Positions 35,639-47,515 of a stretch of 64,000 bases of DNA are shown piece by piece. Below the pieces are notes generated by a model, which saw nothing but the letters and a program-made list of their open reading frames with translations, had not been told where the DNA came from and ran no database searches. Source of the stretch: Spinacia oleracea (Eukaryota; Streptophyta; Magnoliopsida; Caryophyllales; Amaranthaceae); the NCBI RefSeq assembly GCF_020520425.1, contig NC_079491.1, positions 27,767,449 through 27,831,448 of the forward strand, given 5' to 3'. The position numbers and the translations under genes were made by a program. Numbering within the stretch: the first letter of the stretch is position 1; each line of letters starts with the position of its first letter.

Positions 35639-37190
35639 AAACTGTTGCTTGTCCCCAAGCAACACTAGACCGAAAACAGAGAAATGAGACGCACATGACT
35701 TTCATTGAACCTGAACAAACCTACTCAACTCTCGGGCAAACAATCAAACAAAGTTATTAAGACAGAAATTTAGCTCGGATACAAATAGAACCACAAAGCA
35801 TCATGATCCACAATTGAAACAACCAAGCTTAGCCACAAACCGTTCTCAATCAAGCTAGTCGTCGCCGCATACTTTGTAGAATATGAATATATGATGCAAC
35901 GCGGGGTAAGATGACAATAGCAAGAAACAATTTTCGCTTATTCACAAAACAAACATGCCGATCAAGAGGTCTTTATAATAAGCTTGTAATGGGGCTAGGT
36001 GGAAAGGAAGGGTAGGATATAATTTGGGAAAAAGTGAGAGTAAGGTCCAACTTGGGGAGCAAATGTGAACTATATGCGTCGGCGTGATAATGCCGAAAAT
36101 CCAACTCCGTCGAACCATGAAACCCGAACAATCAACCAAGTTATATATGACCAAGGGGAAAAACATAATATAATGTCAATGATCTTTGTTCAATCCCCTT
36201 TCCTTGCCTTCAAACTAAATACAAAAACGAAAAACGTATTTTTGATTTTTCTTTTCTTTTTTTTTTTTTTTTTTTTTTATTTTTTGAAAATGAAACTAAA
36301 GAATGAAATCGAAAGTACATAGATAAATCTAATTCTAACTGTTATAAGCTTGGGTGCCAACAATAATATACACCATTTCCGAACCACAAATCCAAACATA
36401 GCCTCGAACCACGAACTATTGACTTAGTGTGCCAATCAATCAACATCAACGAAACCATTACGAACACCGAAGCTCCCCCAAGCTAGACTCGGGATAAGTA
36501 ACCAACGGGGCTAATAGGGCTCAATTTTGTGGAGTTAAAAGAATAAACGGACAAGGCTACAACATGGGTATGAAAGGCAGGAACTGATGTTTCTAAATTC
36601 GTCTGAAGGCTTCCTAAGAGAATGGCCTCTGTCATACGCGGCATGCGTGAGTTGCAACTAAACTACTAATGAATCTCAAGCCAAAATCATACGATAACAA
36701 GTCACATCAATCACGCAAACACATAGTAAGGTGACCTACAAGGTAATTGGCTAGCTATTCTTGACACGAGACCAACATCTTACCGCATACCATTCAATTG
36801 GTTCATACAATGCCAAGGAGTTATCAATGTATAGCACAACCGACTGAATTTCAGAATCATAACTAAGTTCAAGAGAAGCTCCAGAGAGTCAAATAAAGTC
36901 CGAACATGGTTTGAAGGTCAAATACACTATGTAGGGTATAAAGAAGTATGAATGCACGTAAAGAAAAACAACTAAACTAATCAATAATACTAAGAAAGCA
37001 GTACATTTTTTTCGTTGCACGTAAACTCCCACCCCTAATGGATGGTACAAAGCGTACAACACCTATGAAAGCGATAAAAAGTACACTAAGAAAGCAATAA
37101 AGGATAGAATATCCCTCCCCCAAGCTAGAATGATGCAGTGACCTCACTGCGACAATACATAGTAATGCAAGGGAAAAGAAAAGGAACGAC
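35639..37190 (-). other. Athila 3' untranslated region
   Basis: Non-coding in the element's sense, with a T-rich run at 36249-36283 and repeated CCCCCAAGCTAGA/CCCCAAGC words, the latter echoing the polypurine-tract region. No protein recognised. Confidence 0.6.
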
Positions 37191-38579
37191 TCACTCAGCA
37201 AGAGTCGGGGCAGGAGCTGGAAGCCGTGCAAGAATGGTGGAAACATCCTGTCGCAAAGAGGCAACCTGGTCGTCAAGAGCAGAGAGACGCTCAAAGACAG
37301 CAGTATGAAAAGTTTTGCAGAGCGAAACAAAGGCACCCAGCTGGTGCTCAAATGGTACAGAGCCAGTAATAGGAGTAGGTGATGTCGGACCCTCGAGGGT
37401 AGCAGCAATGGGAGACGCAGGAGGACTCACTGAGGGTCCGGGGGGTGGACGCGCAGAGTCTGCCGTCCGGCTCCCGGATCGTCGAAAGTCAGGTGAGAAT
37501 GTCAAACATCCCGAGGTAGTGAGATCCGCTCGAGAACACGGGAGATAGGCATAAGGGGAGTCGGCCAGGCGGTGTCCCCCTCGTTTCACGTTCCAAATAT
37601 AACGATCTCCTGTTTCTTTGAGCCAACCAAAACGACCCAATGCCTTAATATCAAGCAAATAGTTTTTCGATGAAACCGGCTTCTTGCCCTCAGTTGACAA
37701 CCCAAAATGCTTGGCAATACTAGTGATAAAACCGCCACAATGGATATCTCCAACATATCTGTTGCGAGCAGTATGAAAAGCTGAGACCAAGAAAGAACCA
37801 TAATCAATCGTAGGAAAGTCCGGGGTCCTTTCAATAGTGAAAGCCAATAAGTGTCTGAGGTCAGATGAGGTGACTTGATTCATCTCCTTTTTAGGGTAGA
37901 AGACACTCTTAATCACCCGATGGAGTAATCTGAGGGAAGGATTGATGATCGAGCCACACTTGCTATGGCCGGGATTCCAATCCTTTTTTCCAGTTATTCG
38001 AAACCAAAAGTGGGAGAGATCACAAGGTGTACCATCCTCGCCTATCTTGTCATCCAAGAAGGTGTTGAACCCGTATGAATCAATTAAGCATCCTTTCTCC
38101 CATCCAAATATATCATTTACCTCATCGACAGTCAATTCACGAGCTACACCACCAAGTTTAAAATACATCTTTGAGGGCTCTCCTTTAAACTCAAAGGAAG
38201 CTAGGAATTCATAAGTCCAATCTGCAAAAGTAAGCTCAGTAATACCAAGAAATTTCTCCCAAGACGAACCAGAAAGAAGTTCGTCAATACTAGAATGAAG
38301 TCCCAATTTGGTAGCCGCATCTATGGAGTAGAAAAGTGTAGAACGGACCGGTCTTTTGTGCAAGGCGGCTAGCAAAGATTGTTGGCGAAGCTCAGGATTT
38401 AGATGTGGTGGTGGTGATGGTATTATGGGTGTGGGGGCTTGTAAGGGTGGTGGTAATATGGGTGTGGTGACTTTTGATGGTGGGTGTTTTGGGGTGGGTG
38501 GCTTTTTCAATGTGGCAGGTTTGGGTGCAGTTGGTTTAGTGGCATTACGCTTAGGATTTGAGCGTCTTGGTGGTGTCAT
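37191..38579 (-). CDS. Athila third ORF (plant transposon-associated protein), 462 aa
   Basis: A frame downstream of pol, in the position of the so-called env-like gene of Athila elements. The N-terminus (about 1-75) is Pro/Lys/Thr-rich and disordered. A conserved globular region follows (about 100-300) with TFADWTYEFLASFEFKG, ARELTVDEVNDIFGW, CDLSHFWFRITG and ESTSSDLRHLL-like residues, as in the plant-transposon/Athila ORF family. The tail is Ser/Pro-rich and ends in a short predicted coiled coil (FERLSALDDQVASLRQDVST). I see no signal peptide or transmembrane helix, so an envelope role is not supported by sequence. The frame is intact although pol is broken. Function in the family is unknown. 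Confidence 0.8.
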   Translation of the reverse strand: MTPPRRSNPKRNATKPTAPKPATLKKPPTPKHPPSKVTTPILPPPLQAPTPIIPSPPPHLNPELRQQSLLAALHKRPVRSTLFYSIDAATKLGLHSSIDELLSGSSWEKFLGITELTFADWTYEFLASFEFKGEPSKMYFKLGGVARELTVDEVNDIFGWEKGCLIDSYGFNTFLDDKIGEDGTPCDLSHFWFRITGKKDWNPGHSKCGSIINPSLRLLHRVIKSVFYPKKEMNQVTSSDLRHLLAFTIERTPDFPTIDYGSFLVSAFHTARNRYVGDIHCGGFITSIAKHFGLSTEGKKPVSSKNYLLDIKALGRFGWLKETGDRYIWNVKRGGHRLADSPYAYLPCSRADLTTSGCLTFSPDFRRSGSRTADSARPPPGPSVSPPASPIAATLEGPTSPTPITGSVPFEHQLGAFVSLCKTFHTAVFERLSALDDQVASLRQDVSTILARLPAPAPTLAE

Positions 38580-40130
38580 GGTGTATGAAATCTGTGATAA
38601 GTGTCACCGCAATCAACAATGCTAATAATCCAAGTAAATCAAAACTCCGGTACTCCAAGCAACAATCAAATCAATGAAACCAGAATTCACAATGAAGCAA
38701 TTTGTCCCTCAATCAATTTCAATTGACAATCAAGTAATTCATGTAATTCAATTTAACCATAAGCATAGAAATTCTTGAATAATGTCAAAGTGTAAAATAG
38801 AGGGAGTAATTCGAATCTTACTACCAATTTGGTGATGAATAGAGCATGAAATTGATGTAAATCTCCTCCTTTGACCCTTATGAAGTTCACAATTCAACCA
38901 ATTTGAGCTCCAATTATGAGAAACAAAAACCCCCAAATTGATTAAGTCTAGGCTTTATGGTGTTAAAGTGGGGAAAAAGGTGAAGGATTGTTGAGGGTGG
39001 GTGGCTGGGCTAGGGCGGCGCCGGCAACAGGGGTGGTCGCCGACCGCCGGTAGTTTGTGTGGGTGGCTGGCGGTGGGATGTTGGTGAGTGGGGTGATGGT
39101 GGGTGATGGAGATGGAGAGTGATGGACAATGAGGGTGAAAGAGAGGCGAGTGTGAGCGAAAGGAGGTGTGGGTGGGCTGTTTGTGGGCGCGAGGATCGTG
39201 CACGATGAAGAGCGGGTGCTACGGGCTGGCAGGGCGCGAGGGGTGCGCGAGCTCTCTCGCTGGCATCGAGCCAGCGCTCGCTGGTACTGCGCGAGCTCTC
39301 TCGCTGGCGTCGAGCCAGTGCTCGTTGGTGCTGCGAGCTGGCAGGGCGCGAGGGGTGCGCGAGTTCTCTCGCTGGCATCGAGCCAGCGCTCGCTGGTACT
39401 GCGCGAGCTCTCTCGCTGGCGTCGAGCCAGCGCTCGTTGGTGCTGCGAGCAACGAATGCTAGGCGAGGCGGGCTGGCTGGCGCATACGGAATGAGCAACG
39501 CGAGGAGATACGGGCAGCATAGCCATGGCGCAGCGGGACATCCCTCGCTGCAGGCGAGAGATCCCTCGCTGGGATGCCATTGAACGTGCAATAAAATGAG
39601 CCAGCGCCCTCGCTTGTTCCCCAGCGCGCAAAGCAGTAGCTCTCAATTGGAGATGGATATAGGCCAGCGAGCACGCTGGATAGGCGCTGGGAAACGCGGT
39701 CACACGAGGAGCTGCTACAGCTTGTCGATGCATCAAAATTCTCGGAATAGCTTGATCGTGCACCTACACATCCTAAAAAAAAATTCAAACACCACTAAAC
39801 TCAAATATTAGAATCGTTAGTAAAATTAAAACACGCAAAAATAAATTAAAAATTACGATGAATGAAAAACTAATCTAAAAATAAAATAATTAAAAAAATA
39901 CGAAAATAAATAAATAAATAAATGAATTCAAGTGAACTCAAAAATAAAATATTTTTGTTCTTTTGTTGTTTATATACTTTTTTTTTTAATAAATTAACCA
40001 AATAAATAAAATAAATTAGATTAAAAATAGAATTAAATGAAAGAAATTGAAAAGAAAAAGAGTTAGAAATCGGGTTGCCTCCCGATAAGCGCTCGTTTTA
40101 AGTCATTAGCTTGACTCCAAACCTCAATAC
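38580..40130 (-). other. Athila spacer between pol and third ORF
   Basis: Mostly AT-rich, with a GC-rich repeat island at about 38980-39720. Open frames within the island on both strands are repeat artefacts. No gene can be supported. Confidence 0.6.
39225..39448. repeat. 112-bp tandem duplication of palindromic GC-rich motif
   Basis: Two adjacent 112-bp copies (39225-39336, 39337-39448). Each is itself two half-copies of GCGAGCTCTCTCGCTGGC plus TCGAGCCAGCGCTCGCTGG. The motif is strongly self-complementary (CCAGCGCTCG/CGAGCGCTGG). Confidence 0.9.
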
Positions 40131-40670
40131 TCAAGCGTCGGTGGGTGGATCGGAGAGATAGATCGTCTCCAATTTTCCAATAAACGCTCCTTCAGTGTAT
40201 AGCTTCAAACGTTGACCGTTCACTTTGAACTTGGTGCCATTTTCACTAGCAACCTCAATAGCTCCACGTTCCTTGACTTCGGTGATAGTAAAAGGTCCGG
40301 ACCATCTAGACTTAAGCTTTCCTGGAAAAAGCCGTAGTCGTGAATTATTAAGCAAGACCTTATCACCGATGTTGAACTCCCGTTTTTGAATTATCTTATC
40401 ATGAAACTTCTTCGTTTGCTCCTTATAGAGCCTATGATTCTCGTAAGCTTCAAACCGTAGTTCATCTAGCTCATTCAATTGAAGAAGTCTCGCTTCACCG
40501 GCCGCTTCTAAATCCATATTGATCTCCTTGACGGCCCAAGTAGAGAGATATTCCATTTCAACTGGTAAATGACAAGCTTTGCCATACACCAACCTATACG
40601 GAGTTGTCCCCAACGGAGTCTTGTAGGCCGTGCGCAACGCCCACAATGTGTCATCCAACTTCAACGACAA
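40131..40670 (-). pseudogene. Athila integrase C-terminal part (frameshifted off)
   Basis: It continues the integrase in a different frame: [39 protein letters not shown], then the C-terminal RWSGPFTITEVKERG region and stop. It overlaps the end of the large gag-pol frame by 10 bp. Compared with the family, the junction near 40671 lacks a single base, which throws the main frame into a stop. Confidence 0.9.
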
Positions 40671-43600
40671 TCTTTTCGAGACTTGTTGACCACTTTTTTG
40701 AGAATTCTCTTGATCTGTCGATTAGAAACTTCGACTTGGCCACTCGTTTGAGGATGATAAGCCATGCCAACCTTTTGAGTAACTCTGTGCTTCTTCAGAA
40801 GAGCCTTAAAAGTCCTTTGATGAAAATGGGAACCCCCATCACTAATCACGACCCTTGGGACTCCAAAGCGCGGAAAGATGATTTTCTTGAAAAGATTCTT
40901 TACGACGTTAGAGTCGTTGGTTGGCGATGCAATAGCTTCCACCCACTTTGTAACGTAATCAACGACAACCAAGATGTACCGATTCCCACATGAAGAAGGG
41001 AACGGTCCCATAAAATCAATGCCCCATACATCAAATGGCTCAACTTCAAGAATTCCGGTCTGTGGTAGCTCTTGCCTTTTCGAAACATTGCCCGTCCGTT
41101 GACATTCATCACATGCATTGCAAAAGAAACGAGCATCCTTGAATATAGAAGGCCAATAGAAACCACTTTGAAGAGTTCGATGGGCGGTCAGAATAGCACC
41201 AAGATGGCCACTAGAAGGTAAACTGTGGCAATGCTTAAGAACCCCGTGGGTATCCCAATCCGCTACACACCTACGAAACATACCATCGGCACACTTCCGA
41301 TACAAATGTGGATCATCCCAAAAATACCGCTTAGCATCATGGTAGAATCTCTTACGTTGTTGATATGTCAATTCCGGAGGATGGGAGCCACCAACACAAT
41401 AGTTCGCAAAGTCCGCATACCATGGGGATTGAGTAGACACAGAGAATAGATGATCATCAGGAAAAGAATCATTGATAGGCCCGTCTGCGCTAGATTGAAA
41501 TTTCAACCGAGAGAGATGATCTGCAACAACATTCTCAGCACCCTTCTTATCCCGAATCTCTAAATCAAACTCCTGGAGAAGAAGAATCCATCGAATAAGT
41601 CTTGGTTTGGCCTCTTTCTTGGCCAACAAATACTTCAAAGCGGTATGATCAGTGTGTATAATGACTTTCGAACCAACAAGATACGTCCGAAATTTGTCAA
41701 GTGCATAAACAACCGCAAGGAGCTCTTTCTCAGTAGTAGCATAATTCATCTGAGCTCCGTCCAAGGTTTTGCTTGCATAATAGATGGCATGCAACACCTT
41801 GTTCTTTCTTTGGCCAAGCACTGCTCCAACAGCATAATCACTCGCATCACACATAATTTCGAACGGCAAATCCCAATCCGGAGGCTGAATGATCGGAGCA
41901 GTTATCAATGCTTTCTTTATCCTGTCAAAAGACTCCAAACAAGCATCAGTGAACTCAAATGTGGCATCCTTGAGCAGTAATTGAGTGAGGGGTTTCGCAA
42001 TTTTAGAAAAATCTTTTATGAAACGGCGATAGAAACCCGCATGACCGAGAAAACTCCTCACTCCCTTGACATTCACGGGAGGGGGAAGTTTCTCGATCAC
42101 CTCAATTTTTGCTCGGTCAACTTGGATGCCACGCTCAGAAATAAGATGACCAAGTACCACTCCTTCATTGACCATAAAGTGGCACTTTTCCCAGTTCAAT
42201 ACCAAATTCACGTCAGAACAACGTTTAAGCACTTTAGAAAGATTATGCAAGCATACATCAAAGTCAGAACCATAAACACTAAAATCATCCATAAATACCT
42301 CCATGATATCCTCGATGAAGTCAGAAAAGATGGCCATCATACACCTTTGAAATGTAGCAGGGGCGTTGCACAAACCAAACGGCATTCTGCGGTATGCAAA
42401 AGTTCCATATGGACAGGTGAACGTCGTCTTCTCCTGGTCGTCTGGGTGAATGGGAATCTGAAAGAAACCTGAATATCCATCCAAATAACAGAAAAAGTTG
42501 TGTTTTGCTAATCTTTCTAGCATCTGGTCAATAAAGGGGAGGGGAAAGTGATCCTTCAAGGTGGTCGTATTCAACATTCTATAATCTATACACATACGCC
42601 AACCTGTGACAACACGAGTGGGGATAAGCTCATCCTTATCATTCTTAACGACCGTTGTCCCCCCCTTCTTAGGAACGACTTGCACCGGGCTCACCCATTT
42701 AGAATCTGAAATGGGATAGATGATGCCCGCATCAAGTAGTTTCACTACCTCTTTTCTCACCACATCTTGCATATTAAGATTCAAACGACGTTGTGGCTGT
42801 ATGCGAGGGCGGTGATCTGCTTCCAAGTTAATTCTATGCATACAAAAGTTAGGACTAATGCCCTTGAGATCGTCAATGCTATACCCGATTGCCTTTTTGT
42901 GCATACGTAGCACGGTCAGAAGCTTAGAAAGCTGGCTATCGTCGAGTGCAGCATTAACGATCACAGGAAAATCCTCATTATCATCAAGAAATGCATATTT
43001 AAGGTGAGATGGTAATGGTTTTAGTTCTACCTTCGTTACCTGTGGCTCGGAAATAGAGCAAACAGTTGCCAATACCTCAAAACCATCGACCTTCTCAACT
43101 TCAATTCCATCTAAATCCGAGATCAAGGAATCAATCTCACAATCTCCTTCTCCTTTATGGGCTTCCAAGGTGAGAGTCGCCAGCAATAGATCATCATACA
43201 ACATTCTAGGAATGTTGTCTAGAGAAATCTCTTCTGCAATATCAATCCTGCAACAAGTATTCTCAAGCATAGGAGACTTCACAGCATTGGTTAGATTAAA
43301 AGTAACAGTATCATCACCAACACTCAAAGTAAGAGACCCAGACTTGACATCAATAACAGCACATGCAGTACATAAAAATGGCCTACCCAAAATTATGGGG
43401 ATTTGACTATCCTCCTCCATATCTGGCACCACAAAATCAACAGGAATGTAGAATTTTCCCACCCGGACAGGAACATCCTCCAAAATACCTAAAGGATATT
43501 TTATAGAACGATCTGCCATTTGCAAAGTGATTTGTGTGCATTTTAGTTTTCCCATATTCAACCTATTACAGACAGAAAGGGGCATGACAGACACACTTGC

Positions 43601-45676
43601 ACCTAAATCACATAATGCTTTATCAATGAACAATGCACCTACATGACAGGGGATGGAAAAACTACCCGGATCCTTAAGTTTGGGTGGAGACTTATTTTGC
43701 AATATGGCACTACACTCTTCAGTTAGAGCGACTCTCTCCACACCACCATAATCCCTTTTCTTAGTGATCATCTCTTTCAAAAATTTTGCATAAACAGGAA
43801 CTTGAGATATTAAATCAGCAAAAGGGACCGTTACCTCAAGATTCTTGACCATTGCCAAGAACTTACCAAGCTGTTGATCAACCTTAGTTTTCTGCATCCG
43901 GTGAGGGAAAGGTAACTTAGGCACAATAGGGAGAGAATCAGAATTCTTCTCTTTCCCCTTATTTGCACCAACATCATCAGCATTACCAACTTCCAGGACT
44001 TGAGGCTCTGCATCAATTGCTTTCCCTGGTCCATCTGTGTTCTCCTTAGCAAGAGTTGCATCATCAGTGGGCATCGGGGGTCCATTATATTTAGTGCCAC
44101 TTCTAAGAGTGATAGCATTGGCACTTTCTCTGTTCTGGGGCGGAGTAGGTTGCCCTGGTAGTGTACCCGGTTGCCTTTGAGATAGAATGTCAGCAAGTTG
44201 AGCAACTTGATTCTCCAACATTCTATTCTGATTCTTCAACTCTTTGATTCTCTCATCATGGTTCTTTTGAGCTATCTCTGCGGTCTTCTGCATATTTGCA
44301 ACGAGCTTATACAGATCACCCATGTTAGGCTCTGGAGTAGCACTGCTCTGAGGGGGTTGTTGATATCCTTGATGCGGGGGCCTATTAAACCCCGGGGGGG
44401 CATTATGTGAGGCTCCTTGTTGAAATGGAGGCCTAGCAACATGTGGTTGAGGTGGATGGAACTGTGGTTGCGACCATTGTTGCTGGGGTTGAGGATTCTG
44501 AACATTGTTGCCCCGATATGAGAAATTTGGATGATTCCTCCAACCCGGATTAAATGAATTGGAATATGGGTCATTGGGTTGTCTCTGTTGAAAAGCATTC
44601 ACTTGCTCCAATTGCGTAGTATCCTGTAAACTATAAGAGCACTCATGACCAAAGTGACCTTGGATTCCACATACTTCGCAGTAAGAAGTTGTCACTGGAG
44701 CTACACTAGACATAGCATTAATACTCACTGGGGGAGTACTAGACTGAGGAGCCTTCAAAGAATCGATCTTCAGGTTCAAGGCTGCCACTTGTGAGGACAA
44801 TAGAGCATAAGCATCGACATCCAATTTTCCCTTCTTAGATGTGGATCTGGTGGTGCTGTAATGGTTGGCAGCTAAATTGGCAAGAAAATCATAACCTGCA
44901 TCCACTTCTTTGTCAAGAAAAACACCCCCAGCAGCAGAATCAACCGTGTTCTTTGTTTCATCTTGCAAACCATGGTAGAAAATCTGAACCAAGAACCATT
45001 TTTCAATGTTGTGATGCGGACACGACCGCTGCAAAGCCTTGAATCTATCCCAGGCTTCTCGAAGTGATTCACCAGGTTCTTGAGTGAATGTAGTCAGCTT
45101 ATGCCTTATTTCAGCAGTCTTGGTGGGTGGAAAGAATTCTTCTAGGAAGGCCTGTGAAATAACACTCCACTCTGTCTCCTTGACATCATTCAACCATGTC
45201 TGAGCCTTATCACGAAGGCTAAAACCAAACAACATGACTTTCAATTGGTCTTGAGTGACCCCTTGATGCTTGATAGTACCACACAGTTGGTTGAACCTCT
45301 GCAAATGGCTGGTGGGTTCCTCAGATGGATGGCCACCATATTGACTTTGTGAGACCATGGAGATTAGAGCGGGTTTGATCTCAAAGTTGACTGCATCAAT
45401 AGTTGGCATTGTGAGCCCAGTCGGAACACTATTCGAGGAAGGAACCCCATATGATTTCAGGGATTTAGACATCGTGTGACTCGGTGGAGTCTGTGAGTCT
45501 TGGGACCCTGACTGCTTCTTCTTTTTCTGTTGCTTTTTTAGTTGACAAAGGGTCTTTCCGAGATCGGGATCGGGAGGAACCAAGGTACCCGTTCTGGCAG
45601 ACCTGGGCATAAACAACAACGAAAGAAAACGCAGTGAGATTTGCCTCAATTGGAACTGAGAGTTCCAATGAGACAA
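40661..45676 (-). pseudogene. Athila gag-pol, 1671 aa, truncated in integrase
   Basis: A large open frame with Gag (about residues 100-280; [18 protein letters not shown]), zinc knuckle [14 protein letters not shown] (about 332), protease [14 protein letters not shown] (about 692), reverse transcriptase with FMDDFSVYG (about 1125), RNase H with [13 protein letters not shown] (about 1275), integrase zinc-binding region [11 protein letters not shown] (about 1520) and catalytic DFMGPFP (about 1555) and SDGGSHF. FMDD for YxDD and DLGAS for DSGAS are usual in Athila. The frame ends early at KSRKDCR and the rest is in 40131-40670. The first Met (45676) may not be the true start: a Met about 23 codons later ([10 protein letters not shown]) is equally plausible. 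Confidence 0.92.
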
Positions 45677-45724
45677 TGGAAACAGTTCAAATAATCAAAC
45701 TAAAACTAATAGAATCTAGCCGTC

Positions 45725-45742
45725 TCCCCGGCAACGGCGCCA
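45725..45742 (-). other. primer-binding site of Athila element
   Basis: On the minus strand TGGCGCCGTTGCCGGGGA follows the LTR after a six-base spacer. This is the form usual in Athila/Tat elements, reported as tRNA-Asp type; the tRNA was not checked. Confidence 0.85.
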
Positions 45743-45748
45743 AAAACT

Positions 45749-46910
45749 TGATGAATTAAAAAGTGATACCGCAAGTGCACGGTGTCTGTTGTTAGCAGAT
45801 ACTTAGCAAATACGGGTCGATCCCACAGGGAGACAAGTTCTATTAGTTTTTGCCCAATTATACGAACTATTTCAATAACGAAAGTTGATTTTGGATATTA
45901 TTAACTAATGAAGCTAAAGCAATAATGTAAATGTGAAATTATCAATGAATTTAAAAGGTCTAGGGCGTCTGTTCGGTTCACCATGCTTATACCAATCCAA
46001 GAACACAAATCAATCCATAAATGAATAAACTAAGCCGAGTAATTAAAGTACATGTTAATCCTACGGTCGGGTCTTAACACTTTCAATTCAACATATGCAG
46101 TACGGTCGCTAACATAATCAGAATTGCCGATTGCACTAAGCCTCTAAAAATACGATCTTTCGATTCTAATTCCTATTAGCTAGATAATCAATTCATGAAA
46201 CTGGCCGATAACATGAATCAACAATTAAAACAAATCAATCGGAATACTCAAGCAATAATCTATAAATTAACAAACTTTATGCATAATAATCATGGTATAA
46301 ACATGGCTTCCCTTACTTAGCCCTAGAGTACGACTACTCGCTCATAATTGAATTAATAAACATGATAGAAATAATAAACATGAATTTCATAATCAAAGGA
46401 AAAATTAAACTAAGGAACGAAAACAATAATAATAAATTAAAGCAAAAGAAATTATTGAATTACCTCTAGATTGATGAATTGAAAATTGAAAGCTAGGGTT
46501 CGACAATGGAATAAGAGAGGAATAGAAAACTAGAACTGACGTGAAAAAATTATTCGGGAAAAACGTAAAAAAATAAAAGCATAAGGGAATACATTAATTC
46601 CCTTGAGGTATTTTAGTGTTTCCTAAATTCTCCACAAAAAAAGGAAAATAATAATAATTACATAAGTTATCATTTAATTGATCGATCACGAGAAACGACG
46701 CAACGAACCCCCATGGAAGTAGCTGGGCGGAGAAACCAGCGGGCCCGCTGGTGGGTCGCTGGTTTTCGCGCCCAAGGGGAAGATTGGGCCATCGTTTTGG
46801 GCTTCGGGCGAATCGGATAGTCGAGCCATCTTGTTTATGTCATAACTCTTGTTCTACAATGCCTATAAGGACGTGTGACCTGTCGTTGGAAAGCTCTTGA
46901 AGTCTATTTA
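45749..46910 (-). repeat. 5' LTR of Athila element, outer end missing
   Basis: It starts (plus strand) TGATGAATTAAAAAGTG. It includes the CGGGTCGATCCCACAGGGAG phrase typical of such LTRs and a GC-rich palindrome (CCAGCGGGCCCGCTGG, about 46737). It lacks the tandem arrays of the left LTR. The right limit is approximate, placed where AT-rich unrelated sequence takes over. Confidence 0.75.
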
Positions 46911-47321
46911 AAAAATAATTTGTCCTTACTTAATATAACAAAATAAATAATAGTCAAATATATGACAATGGTACTATAAATCATACGGAGTAATATTACA
47001 TATTTTATTCATTGGAACTTACACGACCTCATTAGAAATTTCAGGACCTTATTAGAATTTATAGGAACTTTTAGGACCTTAATGACTTTCTTGGAACTAA
47101 CTTATATGACCTTATTGAACTTATAAGATCTTATAGAACCTTATTTAACTTATTAGAACTTATCTGAACTTATAAGACCTGAAACTTATTTAAATAAAGT
47201 CATATAAGTCGAAGAGAACACCCTTTAGATTTAGTTTGGGGTATAGGGTGTAAATAACAACACCCATAAAAAAAAAATACCAAATAACAGTATTGCGTGG
47301 GTCAAAGTTTAGATAAAAATA
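46911..47321. repeat. AT-rich stretch of degenerate GAACTTAT repeats
   Basis: Words such as GACCTTATTAGAACTTAT, GAACTTATCTGAACTTATAA recur through 47010-47190. Similar sequence is seen at 52070-52200 inside a Tourist MITE, so this may be part of a related element whose ends I cannot place. No gene. Confidence 0.4.
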
Positions 47322-47473
47322 TCTTGTTCTCTTCACCTGGTATGGTCTTATTTATCTGATTGCTGGCCTGATGTGGTATGGCCTGGTCTTATTGTTTTTT
47401 TTGAGTGTTTTTTGCCTTTTCTGGTCCAGTCTGGACATAAATAATAAGCAACCTGAACAAGGTTAAGAGAACA
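47322..47473. mobile_element. candidate short MITE
   Basis: Ends form an inverted pair TTGTTCTCTT (left) and AAGAGAACAA (right), 152 bp apart. Target duplication not clear. Offered as a candidate only. Confidence 0.35.
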
Positions 47474-47515
47474 AAGCCTCATACTTGACTTAACGACCCG
47501 TTAGGCTTTGTGGTA

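Larger units (their letters stand above)
34009..46910 (-). mobile_element. Athila-type Ty3/gypsy retrotransposon, truncated at both ends
   Basis: A minus-strand element of about 12.9 kb. It has gag-pol without a chromodomain, a third ORF of the Athila kind downstream of pol, an Athila/Tat-type primer-binding site, and AGCTTGGGGG polypurine tract. The 3' LTR (left) lacks about 145 bp of its outer end, and the 5' LTR (right) seems cut near 46910 since no closing TTCATCA is found. No target duplication was found. Pol carries a frameshift, so this copy is not autonomous. Confidence 0.9.

Noticed and set aside
38963..39788. Long open frames on both strands in the Athila spacer (up to 266 codons)
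   Set aside because: Same reason: a 112-bp tandem duplication of GC-rich palindromic sequence, with no domain and no start context.
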